From positions 124,001 to 188,000 of the forward strand of contig NZ_WFIX01000182.1 in the NCBI RefSeq assembly GCF_009745985.1: 64,000 bases of DNA, in the 5' to 3' direction. A program made the translations under genes and the position numbers. The notes under the pieces are model-generated. The model did no database searches, had not been told where the DNA came from, and saw only the letters and a list, made by a program, of their open reading frames with translations. Origin of the DNA: Microbacterium karelineae. Its GTDB lineage: Bacteria; Actinomycetota; Actinomycetes; Actinomycetales; Microbacteriaceae. Below, piece after piece: positions 31,048 through 39,021 of this stretch (position 1 is its first letter; every line of letters starts with the position of its first letter).

Positions 31048-33671
31048 TCGCTCTCCTCCGTGAGGATCTCGGACGTGCCCGTCACCGTCCAGGATCCGAC
31101 GCGCACGGCGTCGCTCCCGGGGAGGAACGGGAAGCTCTTCTGCGACAGCCCGCCGTCGTAGTGGTAGTCGAGCGCGTAGCCCGATCGCTGGCGCCCGTCG
31201 GATGCCGTCGTCGTCTCCCACTCGACGCCCGTCGCGCCGCGATGCTCCTGATACACGGCGCCGCCGAGTTCGAGAGTGCCCAGTTCGGGGCCCTTGTCGT
31301 GGTTGGCGAGCACGAAGGATCCGCCCAGCGCGTACACGACGGCGTCGATGCGGCGCACGGGCGTCTCGGCCTGCTCGACGTACTGGCGCGACGGGTGGAG
31401 GGCGTCGAACTGCGCCGGGTCGATTCCGCCGACGTACAGTCCCGTGATGTCGTCGGGGCAGAACCCCGGGGTCGTCGCGGCGATCGCGTCGACGGATCCG
31501 CTGCGGCACGCCACGGGGTGATGGATGACGGCGTCGCGACCCGCGACGAGTGCGAGGGCGTCGCCGGACGAGAACTCGGGGATCTCGGTCGGCGGGACGT
31601 CGGGGATCCCGCCGCTGGCGTGCACGACGTCGCCCGTGACGACGATGTCGTTCTCGGCGACGAGGCTCAGCCGCCCGTCGAGCTCGCCCTCGACGTAGAT
31701 GTCGCCGGACGCCCGCGCGTACGCGCCGCGGTCGGCAGGCAGCGGGAAGGCCGTCACGGGGGTGCTCCGCGCGCCGAGCTCCTCGAGCGTGCGCGTCGCG
31801 TCGAGGTCGAACTGCGCGCCGGTCTCCGTGTCCTCGGGGAGCTCGCAGCCCCCGTCGTCGTCGCATTCCAGGCGCGTCGCGGTCGCCGTCACCGTCTCGA
31901 CCCGATCGAGGATCGTCACCTCGCGCGTCGCCGAGACCGTGTCGGTGGAGCGCTCATCGTCAGGCAGGATCACGGGGCCGCCCGGCGCGGCGACGGCGTC
32001 CGCCTCGACGCCGGAGACCGACAGCGCATATGCGAGGGTCTCGCCATCGGCCTCGGTGCGGAAGACCGCCGGATCATCGTCGAGGTCCTCCGCATCGGAC
32101 TCAGCGAATGCGTCCGCGAGCGCGCCCGCCAGCAGATCGTCGAGCGCCGCACCCGCGTCGTCCGCGGGGTCCTCCCCCAGCTCGGCCGCGACGTGCTCGC
32201 GCACCGCGTCGAGAGTGAGGCCCGTGGCGTCCTCGAAGTCGGAGCGATCGTCGTCGCCCCACCGTTCGGTGCTCTCCACGTCGAGTCCGACGTCCGACGG
32301 GGCATCGCCCCACGTGTCGGCGCCGGCGACGCCGCGGGTCCAGAACAGGGAGTCGTCGGGCGTGCGGCGGGCATCGTCCGCCTGGGGCGCGAGCACGTCC
32401 GCCGCCGCGGCGTCCGCATCGCGCACGAGGATCGCGGCGCCGGATCCGAGCGGCACGCGCGCCTCGAGGACGCTCTCGCCGCCGCCGGCCTCGGGGCCGA
32501 GCGCATCGGGATCCGCGGGCCGCGACTCGTAGCACGGGCCCTCCCCGCTCGGCGTGAGGGGGCTCGTGATGACGAGCACGTCTCCGTCGATGTCGATCCG
32601 CGTCGCGCCCGAGTAGACGCATGTCGGGGCGACCGGCTCCGTCCACGCCGGCAGGTTCACGCTCGTGCGCGCGGTCTCCGGAAGGCGGGATCCGACGGCC
32701 GGTTCGCTCTCGGGCAGCGGCGCGAAGGCGCGGTAGGTGCGCGCGGGATCCGCGGCGGGAGAATCGGTCGGCGACCAGCCCGTCTCGACGGCGTCGCGGA
32801 ACATCGGGCCGGCACCGTCGTCGGTGCTGCTCGAGATCAGCAGCGCGTCCTTCGAGTGCACGGCGCCGTTCATCTCGCTCGACGACGAGAACATCACCTC
32901 GCAGGATCCGCCGCGACGGACGGGCGCGCCCGCGACCTCGCCCGTCTCGCCCCAGTCGACGATCGCGCCCTGGAACGACGACGCCGCGTCGCGCGACGAC
33001 CGTCCCTCGCCCGCGTCGTCCGTGTCGTACCAGAGCAGGTCGCACACCGTCGCATCGGGGAACTCGCTGCCGGCGTACGCGGCGGCGCCCTCCCACGCGA
33101 TCGTGCCGACGGCGCGGGTGCCCTCGTACGACCAGCCGGCCGCCCGGTCGACCGCGATCGCGCGCGGCGGGTTCTGCGCGGAGATCAGCCGGCTCGACTG
33201 CGTCTCGTAGGTGGAGTAGTAGAGGAGGTCGGTGAGGTCGACGCCGGCCGACACATCGGCGACGAGGGTGCGCTCCTGCGCGCGCGGCGACCCGCTCGGC
33301 GCGACGCCCGTGCTCTCGACGCGGACGAAGCCGTCGCTCGCGGCGGTCTCGCCGTTGAGCACCCGCCACGTGAACGCGGCACGCCCGTCGCCGAGCGGAA
33401 CCGGGTCCGCGGTGGCGGCGCCCGCCGCCCAGTCGCAGTCGTCGCCGTCGCCGCATTCCCGCGAGATCGCCGCGAGGAAGTCCTGGATGCCGCCCTGCGC
33501 GGCGGCGAGGGCCGCCGCGGAGTCGACCGACCGGCGCGCGGGCACCGCCTGTGCGGCGGTGATGGTCGTCGCCGCGACGACGAGCCCGAGGATGATCATC
33601 GCCGTGAAGAGCACCGTGATGAGGCCCTGCCCGGCGTCGTCGCCGAGTCGCGCGGCGATCCGGCGGATCAC
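31044..33671 (-). CDS. Large PilX-like minor pilin / candidate pilus-tip protein
   Basis: 875 aa. It begins with a basic leader and a single hydrophobic helix (GLITVLFTAMIILGLVVAAT), as in PilX-type minor pilins, followed by a very long extracytoplasmic part with several Cys pairs and strongly acidic segments. A late region (DIYVEGELDGRLSLVAENDIVVTGDVV) resembles the beta-helical repeats of surface proteins. The typical processing Glu at position +5 is not evident. The GTG start overlaps the upstream gene by GTGA, and the end overlaps pilM. A tip adhesin mounted on minor pilins is the best guess; nothing else is recognised. Confidence 0.65.
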   Translation of the reverse strand: MIRRIAARLGDDAGQGLITVLFTAMIILGLVVAATTITAAQAVPARRSVDSAAALAAAQGGIQDFLAAISRECGDGDDCDWAAGAATADPVPLGDGRAAFTWRVLNGETAASDGFVRVESTGVAPSGSPRAQERTLVADVSAGVDLTDLLYYSTYETQSSRLISAQNPPRAIAVDRAAGWSYEGTRAVGTIAWEGAAAYAGSEFPDATVCDLLWYDTDDAGEGRSSRDAASSFQGAIVDWGETGEVAGAPVRRGGSCEVMFSSSSEMNGAVHSKDALLISSSTDDGAGPMFRDAVETGWSPTDSPAADPARTYRAFAPLPESEPAVGSRLPETARTSVNLPAWTEPVAPTCVYSGATRIDIDGDVLVITSPLTPSGEGPCYESRPADPDALGPEAGGGESVLEARVPLGSGAAILVRDADAAAADVLAPQADDARRTPDDSLFWTRGVAGADTWGDAPSDVGLDVESTERWGDDDRSDFEDATGLTLDAVREHVAAELGEDPADDAGAALDDLLAGALADAFAESDAEDLDDDPAVFRTEADGETLAYALSVSGVEADAVAAPGGPVILPDDERSTDTVSATREVTILDRVETVTATATRLECDDDGGCELPEDTETGAQFDLDATRTLEELGARSTPVTAFPLPADRGAYARASGDIYVEGELDGRLSLVAENDIVVTGDVVHASGGIPDVPPTEIPEFSSGDALALVAGRDAVIHHPVACRSGSVDAIAATTPGFCPDDITGLYVGGIDPAQFDALHPSRQYVEQAETPVRRIDAVVYALGGSFVLANHDKGPELGTLELGGAVYQEHRGATGVEWETTTASDGRQRSGYALDYHYDGGLSQKSFPFLPGSDAVRVGSWTVTGTSEILTEESE

Positions 33672-34276
33672 GGAGCGCCCCCGAAGCGATGCGTCTCGCC
33701 GGCATCGTCGACGATCGTGAGGCGGATCTCGATCCGCGTGATGCGCGCGCGGGAGGTCCCCTCGAGGTTCTCGTCGCTCAGCGGGATCGCGCGCCCGTCC
33801 GCCGCGTACGCGCGGAACTCGACCGTCGCGTCGTCGCCCAGGTGGCGGCGCGTCGTCGGCTCCGCCGGATAGCTCGGCGACGCGTCCTCCGGCACCGTCG
33901 CCGCGGTCCGCTCCTCGACGAGGCGCCCGCCGTCGCTCGTGACCCGCACGCGCGTCGGCGCGAGGAACTCCCCCGCGGCCGTGCGGTTGTCGATCGAGGC
34001 ATAGAACACGATCGTGTCGGTCGTGATGCTCTCGATCGCCGGGCGCTCGGATTCGTCGCGCACGGGCGACTCGCGCACCGCGAGCAGCGCCTTCCACGAG
34101 TCGAGCGCCGCGCGGGCCGTGCTCGCGGTCTCCGAGCGCTCGATCGACGCGGCAGACGACCGCTGGATCCCGAGGACGCAGAACAGCGTGATGATGCCGA
34201 GGATCGCGCTGACGCCCAGCGCGACGACGACCTCCGTCGTCGTGAAGCCGCCGTCCCCGCGCACCCGCGCGCTCAC
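33668..34276 (-). CDS. PilW-like minor prepilin
   Basis: 202 aa. A class III prepilin leader ends in GDGGFTTTEVVVALGVSAIL: processing after Gly, Phe at +1, Glu at +5, then a hydrophobic helix. The C-terminal part is a PilW-like extracytoplasmic domain (RARITRIEIRLTIVDDAGE). I chose GTG 34276, which overlaps the upstream prepilin stop by GTGA. Sits in the usual pilV-W-X order. Confidence 0.82.
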   Translation of the reverse strand: MSARVRGDGGFTTTEVVVALGVSAILGIITLFCVLGIQRSSAASIERSETASTARAALDSWKALLAVRESPVRDESERPAIESITTDTIVFYASIDNRTAAGEFLAPTRVRVTSDGGRLVEERTAATVPEDASPSYPAEPTTRRHLGDDATVEFRAYAADGRAIPLSDENLEGTSRARITRIEIRLTIVDDAGETHRFGGAP

Positions 34277-34674
34277 GGCGCCGGCTCCGGCTCGCACGCG
34301 AGCCGGGTGTCGAGCCGCGCCGACACCCCGGCGGCGTCGTGCGCCGCGACCGTCACCTCGAGGGCGACATCGCGGTGCCCGCCCGCGCAGTCCTCGCCGT
34401 ATGCGGGATCGGCCGACACGGTCACGGAGAACTCGCGCCCGCCGTCGCTCACGACGGCGTCGCCCGGCGGCTCGGCCGGCTCGGCGCCGAGCGAGACGAC
34501 CCGCGCGAGCTCCTCTTCGGCGATGTGGCCCGCGGCGACGCGCAGCTCCGTCGCCGAGGCCGCACGCACGGCGCTCACGATCGCGAAGGTCGCGGCCGTG
34601 GCGACGATCGCGAAGATCGCGATGGACACGACCGCCTCCACGAGGGTGAAACCATCGTCATCGCGTGCGCGCAT
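34273..34674 (-). CDS. PilV-like minor prepilin
   Basis: 133 aa. Short charged leader, then GFTLVEAVVSIAIFAIVATA: cleavage after Gly, Phe +1, Glu +5. The body has two cysteines near the C-terminus (EDCAGG, RLACEPE) that could form the typical D-region disulfide. Follows the major prepilin after a 66 bp gap and is coupled to the next minor pilin. Confidence 0.83.
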   Translation of the reverse strand: MRARDDDGFTLVEAVVSIAIFAIVATAATFAIVSAVRAASATELRVAAGHIAEEELARVVSLGAEPAEPPGDAVVSDGGREFSVTVSADPAYGEDCAGGHRDVALEVTVAAHDAAGVSARLDTRLACEPEPAP

Positions 34675-34740
34675 GCGAGTCTCCTGGGCGGGGTGGGGCG
34701 GGCGCCGTCGAGCCGACGGCCGCTCGCGGGGACCGGCGGG

Positions 34741-35169
34741 TCAGTCCTCGGGGGAGCCCTCCACGATCTTGCCGTCCTCGCTGTCGTACGTGAAGGCCTC
34801 GCCCTCGAGGGCAGTGTGCTGGCCCATGACCGTGTACGACTCGCCGTTCACGTCGATGTCCAGGGTCACGCTGTCAGAGACCGAGATCCGGAGGTCGTCG
34901 CCGAGGTCGATCGCCTCGCCGGCGCCCGTCTGCTCGACGTTCTCCGGGTAGCTCCCGTTCTCGGCGTAATACGTCTCCATCACGGGGATCGCGTTGCGCA
35001 CATCCGACTCGACGGCGCTGCGCTGCGCGGCGGCGCGCTGATTGAGGAAGATCGGCACCGCGATCGCGACGAGGATCCCGATGATGACGATGACGACGAG
35101 CAGCTCGACGAGGGTGAAGCCCTGGTCACCGCGCAGACGCTTCGCGGCCGGGGAGTTGTTCAGCAGCAT
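34741..35169 (-). CDS. Major type IVa prepilin (PilA/PilE-like)
   Basis: 142 aa. Leader MLLNNSPAAKRLRGDQG, cleavage before FTLVELLVVIVIIGILVAIA with Glu at +5, the classical type IVa signature. The globular part is short and acidic, with RNAIPVMETYYAENGSYPE resembling Gram-positive and GspG-like pilins; no disulfide pair. A terminator-like hairpin upstream (35220-35240) and a separate leader suggest its own transcription level, as expected for the major subunit. Confidence 0.9.
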   Translation of the reverse strand: MLLNNSPAAKRLRGDQGFTLVELLVVIVIIGILVAIAVPIFLNQRAAAQRSAVESDVRNAIPVMETYYAENGSYPENVEQTGAGEAIDLGDDLRISVSDSVTLDIDVNGESYTVMGQHTALEGEAFTYDSEDGKIVEGSPED

Positions 35170-35219
35170 GTGGATCGAGTCTCTTTCTGATGTGGGGGAC
35201 GACGTGTGGTGCGGAATGA

Positions 35220-35240
35220 GCGGGGCCGGGGCGGCCCCGC
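35220..35240 (-). terminator. Hairpin upstream of the major prepilin gene
   Basis: GCGGGGCC and GGCCCCGC arms (35220-35227, 35233-35240) with a 5 nt loop, 21 bp after the stop of the secreted protein gene. It may reduce read-through from pilB-T-C into the major prepilin. Confidence 0.5.
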
Positions 35241-35261
35241 ACGCGGTGGGGATCGCGGGGC

Positions 35262-36494
35262 TCACGTGAGGCCGGGCGAGATCCACCGGTCGGCGTCGCC
35301 GGGCGTCGCGGTCGACGCGCAGCTCGCCCGGGCGAGGTCGAGGGAGAGGAGATTGCCGGCGCTGCCCGCTGCGGTGTCCGCGGTCGCGATCCGCGCGCCG
35401 ACCAGGCTGAGCAGCTCGAGCTCGATGTCGACGTGAAGCCCGAGCGCCACACGCAGCCCGTGCGCCGACGCCGAGGTGTCGTCGCTCGCGGCCCCGCTCG
35501 CGACCTCGACGACGAGCGACGCGGAGGTCGAGTCGAGCAGAAGCGCGTCGAGCGCGTCCCACAGCGTTCCGGCTCCGAGCGCCTCCAGCAGCTGCCGCAG
35601 ATCGACCCCGACGCCGAGTCGCAGGAGGTGCTCGTCGAGCGTGAGGCTCACGAGAGATCCGACCACGCCCTGTGGCAGGGCGTCGACGTCGAGCTCGCCG
35701 AGCCCGATCTCCTGGCCTCCGACGGTGACGTCGAGCGCGCCGGATGGCCCCGCGACGCCGACCTGGACGACTCCGTCGAGCAGCGACAGCCCGGCCGTGG
35801 AGACCTCCGCCTCCGGCGCCGACGAGCCCACGGCCGTGCACGTGGTCCGCGACTGCACGGCGTCGAGGCGCAGCAGATCGATCCCGAGCGCACCGAGCCC
35901 CACGCCCGCGACCTGCGACTGCGAGACGATGTCCCAGCCCTCCGCGGTGCCGACGGGCTCCGTGAGCCCGTGGACCGCGCCGAGGTCGAGTGAGACGAGG
36001 CCGGCGACGTCGACCACGCTCCCCGACGCGGGCAGATCGGCGCGAAAGCACGTGCCGCTGTCGTCCGTGCAGCTCTCCGGGGATCCCGGCTGCGGGGACG
36101 CGCCCGCGGAGAGCGCAAACGGCGCAGACGACAGGGGCGCGCCCGGCGGCGGCGTGCCGGCCTCGAGATCGTCACCCACGGCGACCGAGAACAGCGGGTC
36201 GACGAGGAGCGAAGGGACCTCGCCGATCGCGGAGACGACGGGGTCGAGGACGCTCTCGATCACGCGATTCAGCCGCAGCGCGCCGAGGAGGCTCCCGACG
36301 AGCGAGTCGTCGGACACCTCGACGGAGAGGCCGAAGTCGCCGCCTTCCGTCTCCCACCCGGAGGAGCTCGCGAGGGCGTCCGACTCGCCTGTCACGTCGG
36401 CGCGTGCGGGAGCGGCGAAGCCGATCAGGACGAGGACCACCGCCAGGGCGGCGAGCAGGCCCGTCCGGCGGGCCCGGAAGCGTGTCGATGTCAT
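35262..36494 (-). CDS. Secreted protein of unknown function in the pilus operon
   Basis: 410 aa with a clear signal peptide (AALAVVLVLIGFAAPARA, cleavage near residue 32). The mature part is rich in Gly, Leu, Val, Asp and Ser with alternating patterns (DVTVGGQEIGLGELDVDALP; LDLGAVHGL) suggesting beta structure, and has five cysteines. No membrane anchor, sortase motif or known domain recognised. It starts 9 bp after pilC, so it is cotranscribed with pilB-T-C. Candidates are a surface or shell protein that helps the pilus cross the thick wall, or an adhesin; both are speculative. Confidence 0.65.
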   Translation of the reverse strand: MTSTRFRARRTGLLAALAVVLVLIGFAAPARADVTGESDALASSSGWETEGGDFGLSVEVSDDSLVGSLLGALRLNRVIESVLDPVVSAIGEVPSLLVDPLFSVAVGDDLEAGTPPPGAPLSSAPFALSAGASPQPGSPESCTDDSGTCFRADLPASGSVVDVAGLVSLDLGAVHGLTEPVGTAEGWDIVSQSQVAGVGLGALGIDLLRLDAVQSRTTCTAVGSSAPEAEVSTAGLSLLDGVVQVGVAGPSGALDVTVGGQEIGLGELDVDALPQGVVGSLVSLTLDEHLLRLGVGVDLRQLLEALGAGTLWDALDALLLDSTSASLVVEVASGAASDDTSASAHGLRVALGLHVDIELELLSLVGARIATADTAAGSAGNLLSLDLARASCASTATPGDADRWISPGLT

Positions 36495-36503
36495 CGCCGG
36501 CGC

Positions 36504-37727
36504 CTACGCGATCTGGTCGTAGATCGAGAACATGGGCAGGTAGAGCGCGACGACCATCGCCCCGATCGCGACGCCGAGCACCACGATGAGCAGCGGCTCG
36601 AGAAGCGAGGTCAGCGCGTCGGTCGTCGCCTCGACGTCGTCGTCGTAGAACGCGGCGACCTTCTCGAGCATCGACTCGACCTCGCCGCTGTCCTCCCCCA
36701 CGCGCAACATGTGCGCGACGAGCGGCGGGAAGATCTTCGGATTCCGCGCGAGCGGATCCGACAGCGACCGGCCGTCGCGCACCGCGTCGCGGGCGAGACC
36801 GACGACGTCGGCGACGCGCCGATTGCCGACGGTCGCCTCCACGACCTCGAGCGCCTCGAGCACGGGGACGCCCGCGCCGAGCAGCATGCCCAGGTTGCGG
36901 GCGAAGCGGCTCATGGCGACCTTCTGGTTGAGCGGGCCGAACACCGGCAGCCGCAGCGCGATGCCGTCCAGGACACGGCGCTGATCGGGGATCCGGCGCG
37001 CACGTCGGAACAGGATCGCGACGGCGATCCCCATGACGACCGTCGCGGGCAGGATCCACCACAGGTTCGAGCTCAGGACGACGAGGATCCGCGTCGGAAC
37101 GGGCAGCTCGCCGCCGAGGTCGTCGAACATGCTCTCGAAGATCGGCACGACGAACATCAGCATGGCCGTGACGATGACGACCATGATCCCGAGCACGACA
37201 GCCGGGTACACCATGGCGCTGCGCACCTTCGTGCGCAGGCGCTGATCCGCCTCGAGCACCGTCGCCGCACGCGCGAGCGCCTCGTCGAGGAACCCCGCGG
37301 TCTCGCCGGCGCGGACCATGTGCCGCACGATCGGCGGGAAGATCCGCGGCTGCGCTCCGATCGCCTGGGACAGCGCGCTTCCCGCGACGACGTCCTGACG
37401 CAGGGCGCGGATCGCCGTCGCCATCGACGGGCGCTCGGTCTGGTCCGCGAGCGCGTCGAGGCTGCGCACGAGCGGCACGCCGGCGCCGACGAGCGTCGCG
37501 AACTGCCGGATGAAGATGACGAGGTCGCGCCTCGTCGGCCGCGCGCCGCCGGGGCGCAGGTGGATCTCGCGGGAGAGGCCGCGCCCGGTCTCGGTCACGG
37601 ACGTCGCGATCGCGCCATCCGCGGCGAGGTGCTCGGCGACGGCCTCCGGCGAGGGCGCCTGCATCTGCCCGGTGATGCGCGCGCCCGTCGTGTCGCGCGC
37701 CTCGAAGCGATAGCCGCGCGCGCTCAT
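36504..37727 (-). CDS. pilC: PilC, type IV pilus platform protein
   Basis: 407 aa GspF/PilC inner-membrane platform. Two T2SSF domains: the first with FIRQFATLVGAGVPLVRSLDAL, the second with FARNLGMLLGAGVPVLEALEVV, and three membrane helices (two near residues 165-225, one at the C-terminus). It couples the motor ATPases to pilin extraction. The ATG overlaps the pilT stop by ATGA. Confidence 0.95.
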   Translation of the reverse strand: MSARGYRFEARDTTGARITGQMQAPSPEAVAEHLAADGAIATSVTETGRGLSREIHLRPGGARPTRRDLVIFIRQFATLVGAGVPLVRSLDALADQTERPSMATAIRALRQDVVAGSALSQAIGAQPRIFPPIVRHMVRAGETAGFLDEALARAATVLEADQRLRTKVRSAMVYPAVVLGIMVVIVTAMLMFVVPIFESMFDDLGGELPVPTRILVVLSSNLWWILPATVVMGIAVAILFRRARRIPDQRRVLDGIALRLPVFGPLNQKVAMSRFARNLGMLLGAGVPVLEALEVVEATVGNRRVADVVGLARDAVRDGRSLSDPLARNPKIFPPLVAHMLRVGEDSGEVESMLEKVAAFYDDDVEATTDALTSLLEPLLIVVLGVAIGAMVVALYLPMFSIYDQIA

Positions 37728-38920
37728 GGCGCCGTCCTGCCGGTGAGCCGTGCGAGCTCGGCGCCGTCGTGCGCGGCCTCGTGCGCCATCCGATACGAGA
37801 CCGTCCCGCGCGTGACCTGCTCGGCGAGCCCCTGGTCGAACGTCGTCATCCCCTGGTCGCGCCCCGCGAGCATCGTCGCCGGCAGCTGGTGGACCTTCGA
37901 CTCGCGGATCTGGCTGCGCACGGCGGGCGTCGCGACGAGCACCTCGGCGACGAGCTGCCGCCCGTGCCCTGTCGCGCGCGGAAGCAGCGTCTGGGAGACG
38001 ACGACCTGCAGCGTCGACGCGAGCTGGGTCCGCGCCTGATCCTGCTGCGCCGCGGGGAAGACATCGATCAGCCGGTTGATCGACTCGGGCGCCCCGCTCG
38101 TGTGGAGCGTGGCGAGCACGAGGTGTCCCGTCTCGGCCGCGGTCATCGCGGCGCGGATCGTGTCGAGGTCGCGGAGCTCGCCGACGAGGATCACGTCGGG
38201 ATCCTGGCGGAGCGCGTGTCGGAGCGCGCTGGCGAAGCTGGCCGTATCGGCGCCGACCTCGCGCTGGCTGATCACCGAGCGATCGTGCGCGTGGACGAAC
38301 TCGATGGGATCCTCGATCGTCACGATGCGCACCGCGCGCGTGCGGTTGATCTCGCCGAGGACGGCGGCGAGCGTCGTGGACTTGCCCGACCCGGTCGGCC
38401 CCGTCACGAGGACGAGGCCGCGCGGGAGGCGCGTGACGTTCGCGAGCGCGGCGGGAGCGCCGAGGTCGTCGAGGGCGGGGACCTCGTGCGGGATCGCCCG
38501 AAGCACGGCACCGAACCGGCCGCGCTCGACGTGGAGGTTGACGCGGAACCGCGCGAGATCCGGCACATCGAAGGCGAAGTCGCGTTCGCGGTCGATCTCG
38601 AACTCCGCCCACTCCGCGTCCGACAGGCACGGCCCGACGAGGGATCGGATGTCGCCCGATGTCAGGGCGACCCGCTCACCGGATCCGATGTCGGGGAGAT
38701 CGAGGACGACGAGGGAGCCGTCGACGCGCGCCGTCGGCGGCTGGTCCGCGGCGAGGTGCACGTCGGACGCGCCCTGCGAGACGGCCGCGCGGAGGAGCTC
38801 GATGAGGACGTCCGGGCCGCGCGAGGACCGACGCGGCGACACGTGCGTGCGGAGCGTGGGGGCGGCTGCGGTCACGGGCTCGGGTTCCTCGGTCGGTCCA
38901 TGCCGTATGTCGTCCGTCAT
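37724..38920 (-). CDS. pilT: PilT, pilus retraction ATPase
   Basis: 398 aa. Walker A GPTGSGKST (174-182), Asp box IVTIEDPIEF, Walker B ILVGELRD (244-251), His box HLVLATLHT. The PilT hallmark AIRNLIRE appears as AVRSQIRE (333-340), followed by KVHQL. It carries about 35 extra N-terminal residues and no tetracysteine zinc motif, which separates it from PilB. Its presence predicts retractile pili (twitching, DNA uptake or surface sensing). Coupled to pilC. Confidence 0.94.
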   Translation of the reverse strand: MTDDIRHGPTEEPEPVTAAAPTLRTHVSPRRSSRGPDVLIELLRAAVSQGASDVHLAADQPPTARVDGSLVVLDLPDIGSGERVALTSGDIRSLVGPCLSDAEWAEFEIDRERDFAFDVPDLARFRVNLHVERGRFGAVLRAIPHEVPALDDLGAPAALANVTRLPRGLVLVTGPTGSGKSTTLAAVLGEINRTRAVRIVTIEDPIEFVHAHDRSVISQREVGADTASFASALRHALRQDPDVILVGELRDLDTIRAAMTAAETGHLVLATLHTSGAPESINRLIDVFPAAQQDQARTQLASTLQVVVSQTLLPRATGHGRQLVAEVLVATPAVRSQIRESKVHQLPATMLAGRDQGMTTFDQGLAEQVTRGTVSYRMAHEAAHDGAELARLTGRTAP

Positions 38921-39021
38921 GACGCGACATCCAGGCGATTCCCACCAAGTGTACGGGGAGGCGTCGATTCTGGAATACCGAACGACGACGCCGTTCGCGA
39001 ATCGTGATCAGGGCCGCCGCC

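Noticed and set aside
31161-33872. 903-codon open frame opposite the large minor pilin
   Set aside because: Arg-rich shadow; the minus-strand gene is coupled to its neighbours at both ends.
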